Shown piece after piece: positions 7,129 to 15,493 of a stretch of DNA of 32,550 nucleotides. The notes beneath the pieces are model-generated. The model was not told the origin of the DNA. It did not search any database and was given only the letters and a program-made list of their open reading frames with translations. The position numbers and the translations under genes were made by a program. The DNA is from Streptomyces sp. TRM64462. GTDB lineage: Bacteria; Actinomycetota; Actinomycetes; Streptomycetales; Streptomycetaceae. The DNA lies in assembly GCF_013362995.1 (NCBI RefSeq), contig NZ_JABWDV010000406.1:1-32550 (forward strand), in the 5' to 3' direction. Each line of letters begins with the position of its first letter. Position 1 is the first letter of the stretch.

Positions 7129-8358
7129 ATGCATGCCTGGCCCGCTTCTGAGGTCCCCGCCCTGCCCGGCAAGGGCCGCGACCTCCGGATCCACGACACC
7201 GCGACCGGCGGACGAGTGACCCTCGACCCCGGCCCCGTCGCCCGTATCTACGTCTGCGGCATCACGCCGTACGACGCGACCCACCTGGGTCACGCGGCGA
7301 CCTACAACGCGTTCGACCTCGTTCAGCGCGTGTGGCTCGACACCAAGCGGCAGGTCCACTACGTGCAGAACGTCACCGACGTCGACGATCCGCTGCTGGA
7401 GCGGGCCGTGCGCGACGGGATCGACTGGACCGGTCTCGCGGAGCGCGAAACCTCCCTGTTCCGCGAGGACATGACGGCCCTGCGGATCCTGCCGCCGCGG
7501 CACTTCATCGGCGCCGTCGAGGCCATACCCGGCATCGTGCCGCTCGTCGAGCGGCTCCGCGACATGGGCGCCGCCTACGAGCTCGACGGCGACATCTACT
7601 TCTCCGTCGAGTCCGACCGGCACTTCGGCGAGGTGTCCCACTACGACGCCGAGGTCATGCGGGCCCTGTCCGCCGAGCGCGGCGGCGACCCCGACCGGCC
7701 CGGCAAGAAGAACCCGATCGACCCGATGCTGTGGATGGCCGCCCGCGAGGGCGAGCCGAGCTGGGACGGCGGCTCGCTCGGCCCCGGCCGCCCCGGCTGG
7801 CACATCGAGTGCGTGGCCATCGCCCTCGACCACCTCGGGATGGGCTTCGACGTCCAGGGCGGCGGCTCCGACCTGATCTTCCCGCACCACGAGATGGGCG
7901 CCTCGCACGCCCACGCCCTCACCGGCGAGCACCCCTTCGCCAAGGCGTACGTGCACGCCGGCATGGTCGCCCTGCACGGCCAGAAGATGTCCAAGTCCAA
8001 GGGCAACCTGGTCTTCGTCTCCACGCTCCGCCGCGAGGGCGTCGACCCGGCCGCGATCCGCCTGTCGCTGCTCGCCCACCACTACCGGGCCGACTGGGAG
8101 TGGACCGACCAGGTCCTCCAGGAAGCCGTCGAGCGCCTCGGCCGCTGGCGTGCCGCCGTCTCCCGGCCCGACGGACCCCCGGCCGACGCCCTGGTCGAGG
8201 AGATCCGGGACGCGCTCGCCGACGACCTGGACACCCCCGCGGCGCTCGCCGCCGTGGACCGCTGGGCCGCGCTCCAGAGCACCGAGGGCGGTACGGACGA
8301 GGGAGCGCCCGGCGTCGTCTCGCGCGCCGTGGACGCCCTGATGGGCGTGGCGCTCTAG
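7129..8358 (+). CDS. mshC: L-cysteine:1D-myo-inositol 2-amino-2-deoxy-alpha-D-glucopyranoside ligase (mycothiol ligase)
   Basis: MshC carries out the ATP-dependent joining of cysteine to GlcN-inositol in mycothiol synthesis, in the cytoplasm. The 409-residue protein is a cysteinyl-tRNA synthetase relative without the tRNA-binding end. It has Zn ligands Cys43 ([15 protein letters not shown]) and Cys228 (WHIEC), the HxGH nucleotide motif at 52-55, [13 protein letters not shown] at 251-262 and KMSKS at 286-290. A typical cysteinyl-tRNA synthetase is about 50 residues longer, and the [10 protein letters not shown] and [11 protein letters not shown] segments are MshC-like. The start is supported by the leaderless -10 box. 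A hairpin terminator follows. The neighbouring phosphatase, DUF3090 and kinase-like genes accompany mshC in many actinobacteria. Confidence 0.96.
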   Translation: MHAWPASEVPALPGKGRDLRIHDTATGGRVTLDPGPVARIYVCGITPYDATHLGHAATYNAFDLVQRVWLDTKRQVHYVQNVTDVDDPLLERAVRDGIDWTGLAERETSLFREDMTALRILPPRHFIGAVEAIPGIVPLVERLRDMGAAYELDGDIYFSVESDRHFGEVSHYDAEVMRALSAERGGDPDRPGKKNPIDPMLWMAAREGEPSWDGGSLGPGRPGWHIECVAIALDHLGMGFDVQGGGSDLIFPHHEMGASHAHALTGEHPFAKAYVHAGMVALHGQKMSKSKGNLVFVSTLRREGVDPAAIRLSLLAHHYRADWEWTDQVLQEAVERLGRWRAAVSRPDGPPADALVEEIRDALADDLDTPAALAAVDRWAALQSTEGGTDEGAPGVVSRAVDALMGVAL

Positions 8359-8403
8359 CCGACGATCACCACCGCGCGCTCCGGCGTCCGGCGCAGACCG
8401 TCA

Positions 8404-8436
8404 CGGCCCCCTGAAGGTTCCGCCTCCAGGGGGCCG
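8404..8436 (+). terminator. Hairpin terminator after mshC
   Basis: Arms at 8404-8417 and 8423-8436 form a 14-bp stem with one mismatch and a 5-nt loop, 45 nt after the stop codon. Confidence 0.8.
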
Positions 8437-8546
8437 TTCCGCTGATCCTGATCCGGAGTCAGCTCGACCTCCTGCGCCGCGACGGTGCCCTGTGATGGGG
8501 TGAGTGCGGTCTCCACCGTCTGATCACAGTTGCCGAAAGGACGCCC

Positions 8547-9542
8547 ATGTCACGTTCCTTCGCACGCAGAAGACTCCTGGGCGCGGCCGCCGCACTCGGC
8601 GGCGCCGCCGTGCTCGCCCCGCTCACGGGCACCGCGCACGCCACGGCCGCCGGCCGCACCGGTACGGCCGCGCCCGACGCCACCACCGGCACGTGGCCCA
8701 CCCGCTTCCCCCTGCCCGACGGCTTCCGCCCCGAGGGCATCACCATCGGCCGCAGCCCCTTCGCGTACCTCGGCTCCCTCGCCAATGGCGACGTACGCCG
8801 CGTCTCCCTCGCCACCGGGCGCGGCAGGACCGTCGTCCCCGGCGGCGGCGTCGACCACCCCACCATCGGGCTCAAGATCGACCGGCGTGAGCGGCTGCTC
8901 TACCTCTGCGGCGGCGGCAGCGGGGAGATCCGGGTCGCCGACGTCCACTCGGGCTCCCACCTGCGGACCTTCACCGTCGGCTCGGCCGGCACCTTCGTCA
9001 ACGACGTGATCCTCACGCCAGGCGCCGCCTGGTTCACCGACTCGTTCAAGCCGCAGCTCTACCGGCTCCCCGTGGGCCGGCACGGCGAACCGGGCGACGC
9101 GGTGGCGACCGTACCGCTGGCGGGGGAGTGGCAGCAGGGCGACGACTTCACCGCCAACGGCATCACCACGACCCCGGACGGCTGCGACCTGCTGGTCGTC
9201 AACACCGTCGTCGCGGGCGGCTCCCTGATGCGCGTCGACCCGCGCACCGGCGACGCCCGCCGCGTACCACTCGGCGACCTGAGGATCCCGCACGGCGACG
9301 GGCTCCTGCTGCTGGGACGGGACCTGTACATCGTCCAGCAGGTGCTCAACCAGGTGGACGTGGTGCGGCTGAACGAGGCCGGGACGGAGGGCACCCCGAT
9401 CGCCCGGATCACCGATCCGCGCTTCCGCATCCCCACGACGGCGGCCGCCTGGGGCGACCGGATCTATCTGCCGAACGCCCGCTTCGACGTGGAGCCGACG
9501 CCGGACACCGAGTACGACGTGGTGGCCGTACGGAGAGTGTGA
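8547..9542 (+). CDS. Secreted beta-propeller protein, SMP-30/gluconolactonase-like, Tat-type signal
   Basis: A 331-residue exported protein. The N-terminus MSRSFARRRLLGAAAALGG has the twin-arginine pattern followed by a hydrophobic stretch and an AHA cleavage site after residue 32. The mature part consists of repeated four-stranded blades with motifs such as GDVRRVSLATGRGRTV, GEIRVADVHSGSHLRTF, NGITTTPDGCDLLVVNT and GSLMRVDPRTGDARRV. These are typical of SMP-30/NHL-like propellers that bind a metal and a small ligand or lactone. GAAAGGA at 8534-8540 supports the ATG. Enzymatic activity is unproven; some relatives carry a superoxide dismutase label that I consider unsupported. It is convergent with the PAC2 gene, with a shared terminator between them. 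Confidence 0.75.
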   Translation: MSRSFARRRLLGAAAALGGAAVLAPLTGTAHATAAGRTGTAAPDATTGTWPTRFPLPDGFRPEGITIGRSPFAYLGSLANGDVRRVSLATGRGRTVVPGGGVDHPTIGLKIDRRERLLYLCGGGSGEIRVADVHSGSHLRTFTVGSAGTFVNDVILTPGAAWFTDSFKPQLYRLPVGRHGEPGDAVATVPLAGEWQQGDDFTANGITTTPDGCDLLVVNTVVAGGSLMRVDPRTGDARRVPLGDLRIPHGDGLLLLGRDLYIVQQVLNQVDVVRLNEAGTEGTPIARITDPRFRIPTTAAAWGDRIYLPNARFDVEPTPDTEYDVVAVRRV

Positions 9543-9548
9543 GCGCGC

Positions 9549-9585
9549 GGCGGGGCGGTGCCGTGTCGCGCGGCACCGCCCCGCC
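9549..9585. terminator. Bidirectional hairpin between convergent propeller and PAC2 genes
   Basis: A perfect 15-bp stem (9549-9563 with 9571-9585) and a 7-nt loop fill most of the 67-nt gap between the two stop codons. Confidence 0.85.
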
Positions 9586-9609
9586 CGCGGCCGTCGTACG
9601 GCCCGCGCC

Positions 9610-10671
9610 CTACTCCTGGTCCCGCTCGGGGGAGTCCCCGTCGTCCTCGCCGCTGCTGCTGCTGCCCTCCGCCGCTTCGGCCGCGTCGTCCGATGCGTCC
9701 GGCGCGTCCGATGCGTCCGGCGCGTCCGATGCGTCCGACGCGGGTTTCGGGGGCTTCGGCGGGCGGGTCCGGCCGCCGGCCGTGTCCCGCAGGTACGAGC
9801 CGTCGCCGCCGTCCGTCGCGTGCCCCGGGCCGCCGTCGCGGCGCCGCAGATAGCGCTCGAACTCCCGGGCGATGGCCTCGCCGGACGCCTCCGGCAGCTC
9901 CGCCGTGTCCCGCGCCTCCTCCAGCGTCTGGACGTACTCGGCCACCTCGCTGTCCTCGGAGGCCAGTTGGTCCACGCCGACCTGCCAGGCCCGGGCGTCC
10001 TCGGCCAGTTCACCGAGCGGGATCCGCAGGTCGATCAGGTCCTCCAGGCGGTTCAGCAGCGCCAGCGTCGCCTTCGGGTTCGGCGGCTGCGACACGTAGT
10101 GCGGCACCGCCGCCCACAGGCTCACCGCCGGGACGCCCGCGTGCGTGCACGCCTCCTGGAGGATGCCGACGATGCCCGTCGGCCCCTCGTACCGGGTCTC
10201 CTCCAGCTCCATCCGCCGCGCCAGGTCCGGGTCGGACGTCACACCGCTGACCGGCACCGGCCGCGTGTGCGGGGTGTCGCCGAGCAGCGCGCCCAGGATC
10301 ACGACCATCTCCACGCCCAGCTCGTGGGCGAAGCCCAGGATCTCGTTGCAGAACGAGCGCCAGCGCATGGACGGCTCTATCCCGCGGACCAGCACCAGGT
10401 CCCGCGGCTTGTCGCCGCCGACGCGGACCACGGAGAGCCGGGTGGTGGGCCAGGTGATCCTCCGTACCCCGCCGTCCAGCCACACCGTGGGCCGGTTGAC
10501 CTGGAAGTCGTAGTAGTCCTCGGCGTCGAGCGCCGCGAACACCTCGCCCTTCCACTCCCGTTCCAGGTGCGCGACCGCGGTGGAGGCGGCGTCGCCGGCG
10601 TCGTTCCAGCCCTCGAACGCGGCCACCATGACCGGGTCGATCAGCTCGGGAACCCCCTCGAGCTCGATCAC
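9610..10671 (-). CDS. parJ: PAC2-family protein, positional equivalent of ParJ
   Basis: A 353-residue PAC2 (proteasome assembly chaperone 2-like) family protein. The N-terminus [36 protein letters not shown], the [17 protein letters not shown] block and [16 protein letters not shown] are family hallmarks. The GTG start has GGAGG 7 nt before it and a TAAGGT -10 box at 10713-10708. From memory, the gene between mshC and glpD in S. coelicolor (SCO1662) is ParJ, which affects ParA polymerisation during sporulation septation; I assign the symbol by position and family, not by alignment. The C-terminus after about residue 275 is disordered and carries a tandem [ASD/APD] repeat of 18 bp, ending in an acidic tail. 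Stop codon TAG at 9612-9610. Confidence 0.82.
   Translation of the reverse strand: MIELEGVPELIDPVMVAAFEGWNDAGDAASTAVAHLEREWKGEVFAALDAEDYYDFQVNRPTVWLDGGVRRITWPTTRLSVVRVGGDKPRDLVLVRGIEPSMRWRSFCNEILGFAHELGVEMVVILGALLGDTPHTRPVPVSGVTSDPDLARRMELEETRYEGPTGIVGILQEACTHAGVPAVSLWAAVPHYVSQPPNPKATLALLNRLEDLIDLRIPLGELAEDARAWQVGVDQLASEDSEVAEYVQTLEEARDTAELPEASGEAIAREFERYLRRRDGGPGHATDGGDGSYLRDTAGGRTRPPKPPKPASDASDAPDASDAPDASDDAAEAAEGSSSSGEDDGDSPERDQE
9687..9740. repeat. Three-copy 18-bp in-frame tandem repeat in the PAC2 gene
   Basis: Units at 9687-9704, 9705-9722 and 9723-9740 are GTCCGATGCGTCCGGCGC on the plus strand. The first two are identical and the third has one change. They encode six-residue Ala-Ser/Pro-Asp units in the disordered C-terminal tail. 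Copy number is likely to vary between strains. Confidence 0.9.
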
Positions 10672-10811
10672 CCAGGCCTCCTTCCGAAGTTCCGTGCGTA
10701 CGAACCAACCTTACGGCGTGGCAGGCCCCCGTCCGCAGCCCCTGTACACGTCCGGGTGCTGTATCGGCCTCCGGCGACCAGCCGTCCCGAATTCACGCAA
10801 GACGCCGGGGT

Positions 10812-10907
10812 ACATCCGATCTCAGGGGCCGGAAAACGGGCTCAGGGGGTGGACTCTGCGGTGTGGGCGCCCGTATACATCGGATGATCCCTTCAAAGAT
10901 CCGATGT
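10812..10907 (+). promoter_or_regulatory. Promoter and three operator copies before the fuconate dehydratase gene
   Basis: TGGACT at 10850-10855 and TATACA at 10874-10879 are spaced by 18 nt and form the best promoter candidate. Three 11-bp sites match the palindrome ACATCSGATGT at 10 of 11 positions each: 10812-10822, 10877-10887 (over the -10) and 10897-10907 (start of the transcript). The last two face each other as an inverted pair and are 20 bp apart, about two helical turns. A perfect copy sits before the gntR gene at 13774-13784, so the GntR product is the probable repressor, blocking RNA polymerase here. Confidence 0.75.
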
Positions 10908-10939
10908 CCATGACGACCATGACGACAGGCAGGGCAGAC

Positions 10940-12250
10940 ATGAGTCCCCTCGTCACCGCGTTCGAGGTGCACGACATCCGCTTCCCCACCTCGGAACAGC
11001 TCGACGGCTCCGACGCCATGAACCCCGACCCCGACTACTCCGCCGCCTACGTCGTCCTGCGCGCCGACCGGGGACCCGACGGCCACGGCTTCGCGTTCAC
11101 CATAGGCCGCGGCAACGACGTCACCGCCGCCGCCATCGAGGCGCTCCGCCCGTACGTCGTCGGCCGCCCCGCACCCCGCACCGCCGCCGACCTCGCCGCG
11201 CTCCACCGCGACCTGACGCACGACTCGCAGCTCCGCTGGCTCGGCCCCGAGAAGGGCGTCGCGCACATGGCGGCGGGCGCCGTCGTCAACGCCGCCTGGG
11301 ACCTGGCCGCCACCGCCGCCGGCCTGCCCCTGTGGGAGTTCCTGGCCCGGATGACGCCCGAGGAGCTCGTCTCCCTCGTCGACTTCCGCCACCTCACTGA
11401 CGCGCTCACCCCCGACGAGGCCCTCGCCCTCCTCCGCGCCGCCGAACCCGGCCGCGCGGAACGGGCCGCACGGCTGCGCGCCGAGGGCTACCCCGCGTAC
11501 ACCACGACACCCGGCTGGCTCGGCTACGACGACGCCACGCTGGTGCGGCTCGCCCAGGAGGCCGTCGCGGAGGGATTCGGGCAGATCAAGCTGAAGGTCG
11601 GCGGCGACCCCGACGACGACGTACGGCGCCTGCGCCTCGCCCGCGCCGCCGTCGGCCCCCGTATCCGTATCGCCCTCGACGCCAACCAGCGCTGGGACGT
11701 CCCGGAGGCACTGACCCGGCTCGCGGAACTCGCCCCGTACGACCCGCACTGGATCGAGGAACCCACCAGCCCCGACGACATCCTCGGCCACGCCGCGATC
11801 CGCGCAGCCCAGCACGTGCCCGTCGCCACCGGCGAACACGGCGCCAACCGCGTCCTGTTCAAGCAGCTCCTCCAGGCCGGGGCCGTCGACTACGTGCAGA
11901 TCGACGCCGCCCGCGTGGCCGGGGTCAACGACAACCTCGCCATCCTGCTGCTCGCCGCCAAGTTCGGCGTGCCCGTCTGCCCGCACGCCGGGGGAGTGGG
12001 GCTGTGCGAACTCGTGCAGCACCTCGCCATGTTCGACTACGTCGCCGTGTCCGGGACCTGGGAGGACCGGGCCGTCGAGTACGTCGACCACCTCCACGAG
12101 CACTTCACCGACCCGGTCGTCGTACGCGGCGGCCGGTACGCGGCACCCACCGCGCCCGGGTTCTCCGCCCGGATGCGCCCCGATTCGATCGCCGCCCACC
12201 GCTACCCGGACGGGCCGGTATGGCGGGAAAGGAGCCTGCGCTGTGCGTGA
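10940..12250 (+). CDS. fucD: L-fuconate dehydratase (enolase superfamily)
   Basis: Dehydrates L-fuconate to 2-keto-3-deoxy-L-fuconate in the non-phosphorylating L-fucose pathway. The 436-residue protein starts [20 protein letters not shown], and the [20 protein letters not shown] segment is typical of FucD. Enolase-superfamily residues are in place: K-x-K in [10 protein letters not shown] (Lys217/Lys219), metal ligands Asp248 (ALDANQRWD), Glu274 ([10 protein letters not shown]) and Glu299 (ATGEHGANR), and His349 of CPHAGG as the second base. In-frame ATGs at 10904-10919 and a far-upstream extension exist. The 10940 ATG best fits the family, though its ribosome site (AGGGCAG) is weak. It overlaps the dehydrogenase gene by 8 nt. 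Transport, lactonase and aldolase genes for a full pathway are not in the window. Related sugar acids cannot be excluded. Confidence 0.88.
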   Translation: MSPLVTAFEVHDIRFPTSEQLDGSDAMNPDPDYSAAYVVLRADRGPDGHGFAFTIGRGNDVTAAAIEALRPYVVGRPAPRTAADLAALHRDLTHDSQLRWLGPEKGVAHMAAGAVVNAAWDLAATAAGLPLWEFLARMTPEELVSLVDFRHLTDALTPDEALALLRAAEPGRAERAARLRAEGYPAYTTTPGWLGYDDATLVRLAQEAVAEGFGQIKLKVGGDPDDDVRRLRLARAAVGPRIRIALDANQRWDVPEALTRLAELAPYDPHWIEEPTSPDDILGHAAIRAAQHVPVATGEHGANRVLFKQLLQAGAVDYVQIDAARVAGVNDNLAILLLAAKFGVPVCPHAGGVGLCELVQHLAMFDYVAVSGTWEDRAVEYVDHLHEHFTDPVVVRGGRYAAPTAPGFSARMRPDSIAAHRYPDGPVWRERSLRCA

Positions 12251-13064
12251 CTTCGAGTTCCGTGACTTCGACGTGCGTGACTTCGGCGTCCGTGACTTCG
12301 ACGGGATCAACGCGCTCGTCACCGGCGGCGCCTCCGGCATAGGCGCGGCCGTCGCCCGCGAACTGCTCGCGCGCGGCGCTCGCGTGGCCGTCCTGGACCG
12401 GGACACCTCGGGCGCTCCCGACGGGACGCTCGCCCTCACCGCCGATGTCACCTCCGACGACGCCGTACGGTACGCCGTCGCGGCCGCCGTCGACGCGTTC
12501 GGCGGCGCCCTGCACACCGTCGTCGGCAACGCCGGCACCGGCGCGGCCGGCACCGTCGAGGACAACGGCGACGACGAGTGGCGGCACGTCCTGGACGTGA
12601 ACCTCCTGGGGGTCGTCCGCACCGCCCGCCACACCCTGCCGCACCTCCGGCGGGCCGCCGCCGACCGCCCGGGCGCGGTGTCGATCACCCACACGTGCTC
12701 GATCGCCGCCACCGCCGGGCTGCCGCAGCGGGCGCTGTACTCGGCCTCCAAGGGCGCCGTGCTGTCGCTGACCCTCGCCATGGCCGCCGACCACGTCCGC
12801 GACGGCGTCCGCGTCAACTGCGTCAACCCCGGCACCGCCGACACGCCCTGGGTGACCAGGCTCCTGGACGCGGCCGCCGACCCGGTGGCCGAGCGGGCCG
12901 CCCTGGAGGCCCGGCAGCCGATGGGCCGGCTGGTCACCGCCCAGGAGGTCGCCGCCGCCGTCGCCTACCTGGCGAGCCCCGCGGCCGCGGCCGTCACCGG
13001 CACCGCGCTCGCCGTCGACGGCGGCATGCAAGGCCTGCGCCCGCGCCCGCGCCCCGCCTCGTAG
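12243..13064 (+). CDS. SDR-family NAD(P)-dependent dehydrogenase, probable 2-keto-3-deoxy-fuconate dehydrogenase
   Basis: A 273-residue classical short-chain dehydrogenase: TGGASGIG cofactor motif at residues 27-34, Asp52 at the end of beta-2 favouring NAD+, NAG at 96-98, and the catalytic Ser153, Tyr166 and Lys170 (YSASK). The C-terminal [15 protein letters not shown] is standard. The GTG start lies 8 nt after GGAG (12231-12234) and overlaps the end of fucD, so the two form one operon. From context it probably oxidises the product of FucD, as in fucose-degrading bacteria. Odd feature: residues 2-20 are a fourfold RDFxx repeat from a 15-bp DNA repeat, placed just before the first beta-strand. 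Specificity is inferred from context only. Confidence 0.87.
   Translation: MRDFEFRDFDVRDFGVRDFDGINALVTGGASGIGAAVARELLARGARVAVLDRDTSGAPDGTLALTADVTSDDAVRYAVAAAVDAFGGALHTVVGNAGTGAAGTVEDNGDDEWRHVLDVNLLGVVRTARHTLPHLRRAAADRPGAVSITHTCSIAATAGLPQRALYSASKGAVLSLTLAMAADHVRDGVRVNCVNPGTADTPWVTRLLDAAADPVAERAALEARQPMGRLVTAQEVAAAVAYLASPAAAAVTGTALAVDGGMQGLRPRPRPAS
12246..12305 (+). repeat. Four-copy 15-bp tandem repeat at the SDR gene start
   Basis: Units at 12246, 12261, 12276 and 12291 share CGTGACTTCG plus five variable bases. In frame they encode Arg-Asp-Phe-x-x. The first unit overlaps the fucD stop codon. Confidence 0.92.
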
Positions 13065-13079
13065 AACGAGAACCCGCGC

Positions 13080-13751
13080 TCAGAGGACCGACCGCAGCCA
13101 CTGCTCCACGCTCGCGATGTGCACCGTCGCCCACGACCGGGCCGCCTCGGCGTCCCGGTCCCGCAGCGCCGCCAGGATCGCCCGGTGCTCGTACAGGGTC
13201 CTGCTCACCGCGTCCTCCTGCGTCAGGCCGCGCCACACCCGGGCCCGGGTCGTCGGCCCGGACAGCCCGTCGAGCAGCGAGCACAGCACCGTGTTGCCCG
13301 ACGCGCCCACGATCCGCCGGTGGAAGTCCAGGTCCGCCGCGACCAGCTCCTCCACCGGCGGATCCACGCCCAGCGCGTCCAGCGCCGCCTCCAGCGCGTC
13401 CAGCTCGGCCGTGTCGATGCGGTGCGCGGCCAGCGCCGTCGCGGCCGGCTCCAGGATGCGCCGCACCGCCAGGAACTCCAGGACCGTGTCGTCCCGGTGG
13501 AAGTCCACGACGAAGCTCAGCGCTTCGAGCAGGATCTGCGGGTCGAGGCTCGTGACGTACGTGCCGTCGCCCTGCCGTACGTCGAGAATGCGGATCAGCG
13601 ACAGAGCGCGGACCGCCTCGCGCAGCGAGTTGCGGGACAGGCCCAGCTCGGCGGCCAGTTCACTCTCCTTCGGCAGCCGGTCGCCGGGGCGCAGCGCACC
13701 CGAGACGATCATCTCCTTGATCTTCTCGATCGCCTCGTCGGTCACAGCCAT
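13080..13751 (-). CDS. GntR/FCD-family transcriptional regulator, probable fuconate repressor
   Basis: A 223-residue repressor of the FadR subgroup. The winged helix-turn-helix is at residues 5-70 (LPKESELAAELGLSRNSLRE, then the wing RILDVRQGDGTYV). The C-terminal FCD ligand domain has the usual metal residues, Asp and His in DLDFHRRIVG, with further histidines in LYEHRAI and the last helices. The ATG at 13751 was chosen over a GTG at 13763. Its operator ACATCCGATGT lies 22 nt upstream of the ATG, and near-copies sit at the fucD promoter, so it probably represses itself and fucD-SDR and is released by a sugar acid. It is convergent with the SDR gene, with 15 nt between stop codons. Confidence 0.88.
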   Translation of the reverse strand: MAVTDEAIEKIKEMIVSGALRPGDRLPKESELAAELGLSRNSLREAVRALSLIRILDVRQGDGTYVTSLDPQILLEALSFVVDFHRDDTVLEFLAVRRILEPAATALAAHRIDTAELDALEAALDALGVDPPVEELVAADLDFHRRIVGASGNTVLCSLLDGLSGPTTRARVWRGLTQEDAVSRTLYEHRAILAALRDRDAEAARSWATVHIASVEQWLRSVL

Positions 13752-13773
13752 GGCGTCCCCCACTGCCTCTCAG

Positions 13774-13802
13774 ACATCCGATGTGTGAGCTGTTGGAGCG
13801 TA
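13774..13802 (-). promoter_or_regulatory. gntR promoter -10 and perfect operator copy
   Basis: A TACGCT -10 box is on the minus strand at 13802-13797. The operator ACATCCGATGT at 13774-13784 lies at about +5 to +15 of the expected transcript, consistent with autorepression. Confidence 0.65.
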
Positions 13803-13815
13803 CAAGGAGTACGAG

Positions 13816-13843
13816 GAGGGCGGCTCCCGTGGGAGCCGCCCTC
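13816..13843 (-). terminator. Hairpin terminator after glpD
   Basis: A 13-nt arm at 13816-13828 is perfectly complementary to 13831-13843. A smaller inverted repeat, CCTGAC/GTCAGG (13851-13868), lies closer to the stop codon. Together they insulate gntR from the glp operon, which is read in the same direction. Confidence 0.85.
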
Positions 13844-13876
13844 AGTCCTGCCTGACGTGCGGGTCAGGAGGTCTTG

Positions 13877-15487
13877 TCAGGCCTTGTCGCCGAGCATCCC
13901 CTCGACCTTGGCCCGGATCTCGTCCGTCGCCAGGCCGCGGATCGTCAGCGTCGTACGGCGGCGCAGCACGTCGTCCGCCGTCTCCGCCCACTCGTGGTCG
14001 CGGGCGTAGGCCACCTGCGCCCAGATCTCCGGGGCGTCCGGGTGGATCCGCTCGGCCAGCTCCGGCCGCTCGTACGCCATGCGGGCGATGTCGAAGGAGA
14101 GCGAACCGTAGTGGGTGGCCAGGTGGCGGGCGGTGTCGGCGGCCATGCGCGGGCCGGGCGTGCCGCCGTCGACCAGCAGTCGGTGCGCGACCGCGTTCGG
14201 GTTCGCTATGCCGGGCAGCGGCAGCTTCTTCGGCAGGCTGGAGATCGGCTCCATGTCCTCGCCGAGCGGGCCCCCGGGCAGGGTGGCCAGCTTGTTCATC
14301 ACCGTACGGCCGATGTGGCGGAACGTCGTCCACTTGCCGCCGGCCACCGACAGCATGCCGCCGCGGCCCTCGGTGACGACGGTCTCGCGCTTGGCCTTGG
14401 AGGTGTCGCCGGGACCGCCCGGCAGCACCCGCAGACCCGCGAAGGCGTATGTGATGAGGTCACGGTCGAGCTGCTGGTCGCGGATGGAGAAGGCGGCCTC
14501 GTCCAGGATCTGGGCGGTGTCCTTCTCGGTGACCGCGACGTCCGCCGGGTCGCCCTCGTACTCCTCGTCCGTCGTGCCGAGCAGCAGCATGTCCTCCCAG
14601 GGGAGGGCGAACGTGATGCGGTACTTGTCGATCGGCGTGGCGAGCGCGGCCTTCCACGGCGACGTCCGCTTCAGGACCAGGTGCGCGCCCTTGGACAGGC
14701 GGATGGACGGGGCCGCGTTCGGGTCCTCCATCCGGCGCAGGTGGTCGACCCACGGGCCGGTCGCGTTGAGGACGAGGCGGGCGTCGACGCCGAACTCGGC
14801 GCCGTCGACCCGGTCCTGCAGCTCGGCGCCGGTGACCCGGCCCTGTGTGAAGCGCAGTCCGGTGACGGCGGCGTGGTTGAGCACGGTGGCGCCCGCGTCG
14901 ACGGCCGCGCGGACCGTCATGAGCGCCATGCGCGCGTCGTTCATCTGGTCGTCGCCGTACACGGCCACGGCCTTCAGGTTGTCGGTGCGCAGCTCCGGCA
15001 CGTCCTGCGCGGCCTTCGAGGGGCTGAGCAGGTGGCCGACGCCGTCACCGAAGGCGGAGAGCGCCGAGTACGCGAAGACGCCCGCGCCGAGCTTCGCCGC
15101 GCCGTGCGGCCCGCCCTTGTACACCGGGAGGTAGAAGGTGAGCGGGTTCGCCAGGTGCGGGGCGACCTGCCGGGAGACCGCACGGCGCTCGAAGTGGTTC
15201 TCCGCGACCAGCTTCACCGCACCGGTCTGCAGGTAGCGCAGACCGCCGTGGAGGAGCTTGGAGGAGGCGGAGGAGGTGGCGCCGGCGAAGTCGCCGGCGT
15301 CCACCAGGGCCACCCGCAGCCCGGACTGGGCGGCGTGCCAGGCGGTGGAGATACCGAGAATGCCGCCGCCGATGACCAGGAGGTCGTAGGTCGCCTTGGA
15401 CAGCTGCTCCCGGGTCTCGGCGCGGCTCGGCAGGGAACCGGCAGCCGGGTGCGTCCCGAGGGCGGGGACGCTCTGCAGGGTGGTCAT
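13877..15487 (-). CDS. glpD: Aerobic glycerol-3-phosphate dehydrogenase
   Basis: A 536-residue membrane-associated flavoenzyme that oxidises sn-glycerol-3-phosphate to dihydroxyacetone phosphate and passes electrons to menaquinone. The FAD dinucleotide fold is DLLVIGGGILGISTAWHAAQ at residues 35-54. SSASSKLLHGGLRYLQ and VSRQVAPHLANPLTF are GlpD signatures. The DAO domain ends near LSVAGGKWTTFRHIGR, and a C-terminal helical domain with LRRRTTLTIRGLATDE follows. The ATG is 6 nt after the glpK stop codon, with GAGGAG inside the end of glpK, so the two are translationally coupled. Last gene of the glpFKD operon, equivalent to gylB of S. coelicolor. Confidence 0.96.
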   Translation of the reverse strand: MTTLQSVPALGTHPAAGSLPSRAETREQLSKATYDLLVIGGGILGISTAWHAAQSGLRVALVDAGDFAGATSSASSKLLHGGLRYLQTGAVKLVAENHFERRAVSRQVAPHLANPLTFYLPVYKGGPHGAAKLGAGVFAYSALSAFGDGVGHLLSPSKAAQDVPELRTDNLKAVAVYGDDQMNDARMALMTVRAAVDAGATVLNHAAVTGLRFTQGRVTGAELQDRVDGAEFGVDARLVLNATGPWVDHLRRMEDPNAAPSIRLSKGAHLVLKRTSPWKAALATPIDKYRITFALPWEDMLLLGTTDEEYEGDPADVAVTEKDTAQILDEAAFSIRDQQLDRDLITYAFAGLRVLPGGPGDTSKAKRETVVTEGRGGMLSVAGGKWTTFRHIGRTVMNKLATLPGGPLGEDMEPISSLPKKLPLPGIANPNAVAHRLLVDGGTPGPRMAADTARHLATHYGSLSFDIARMAYERPELAERIHPDAPEIWAQVAYARDHEWAETADDVLRRRTTLTIRGLATDEIRAKVEGMLGDKA

Positions 15488-15493
15488 GTCGAA

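Noticed and set aside
5599..8082. Long minus-strand frame opposite DUF3090, the SCO1664-family gene and mshC
   Set aside because: Antisense to three well supported genes, with shadow-type composition.
8491..8528. TGTGAT/ATCACA inverted pair before the propeller gene
   Set aside because: The arms are only 6 bp and 26 nt apart; weak evidence for a regulator site.
8547..9542. Superoxide dismutase label for the secreted propeller protein
   Set aside because: The protein shows repeating propeller blades and no Fe/Mn, Ni or Cu/Zn dismutase metal motif.
10580..10939. Upstream extension of the fuconate dehydratase frame into the PAC2 gene
   Set aside because: It would cover the promoter, all operators and the divergent PAC2 start, and adds no family-like sequence.
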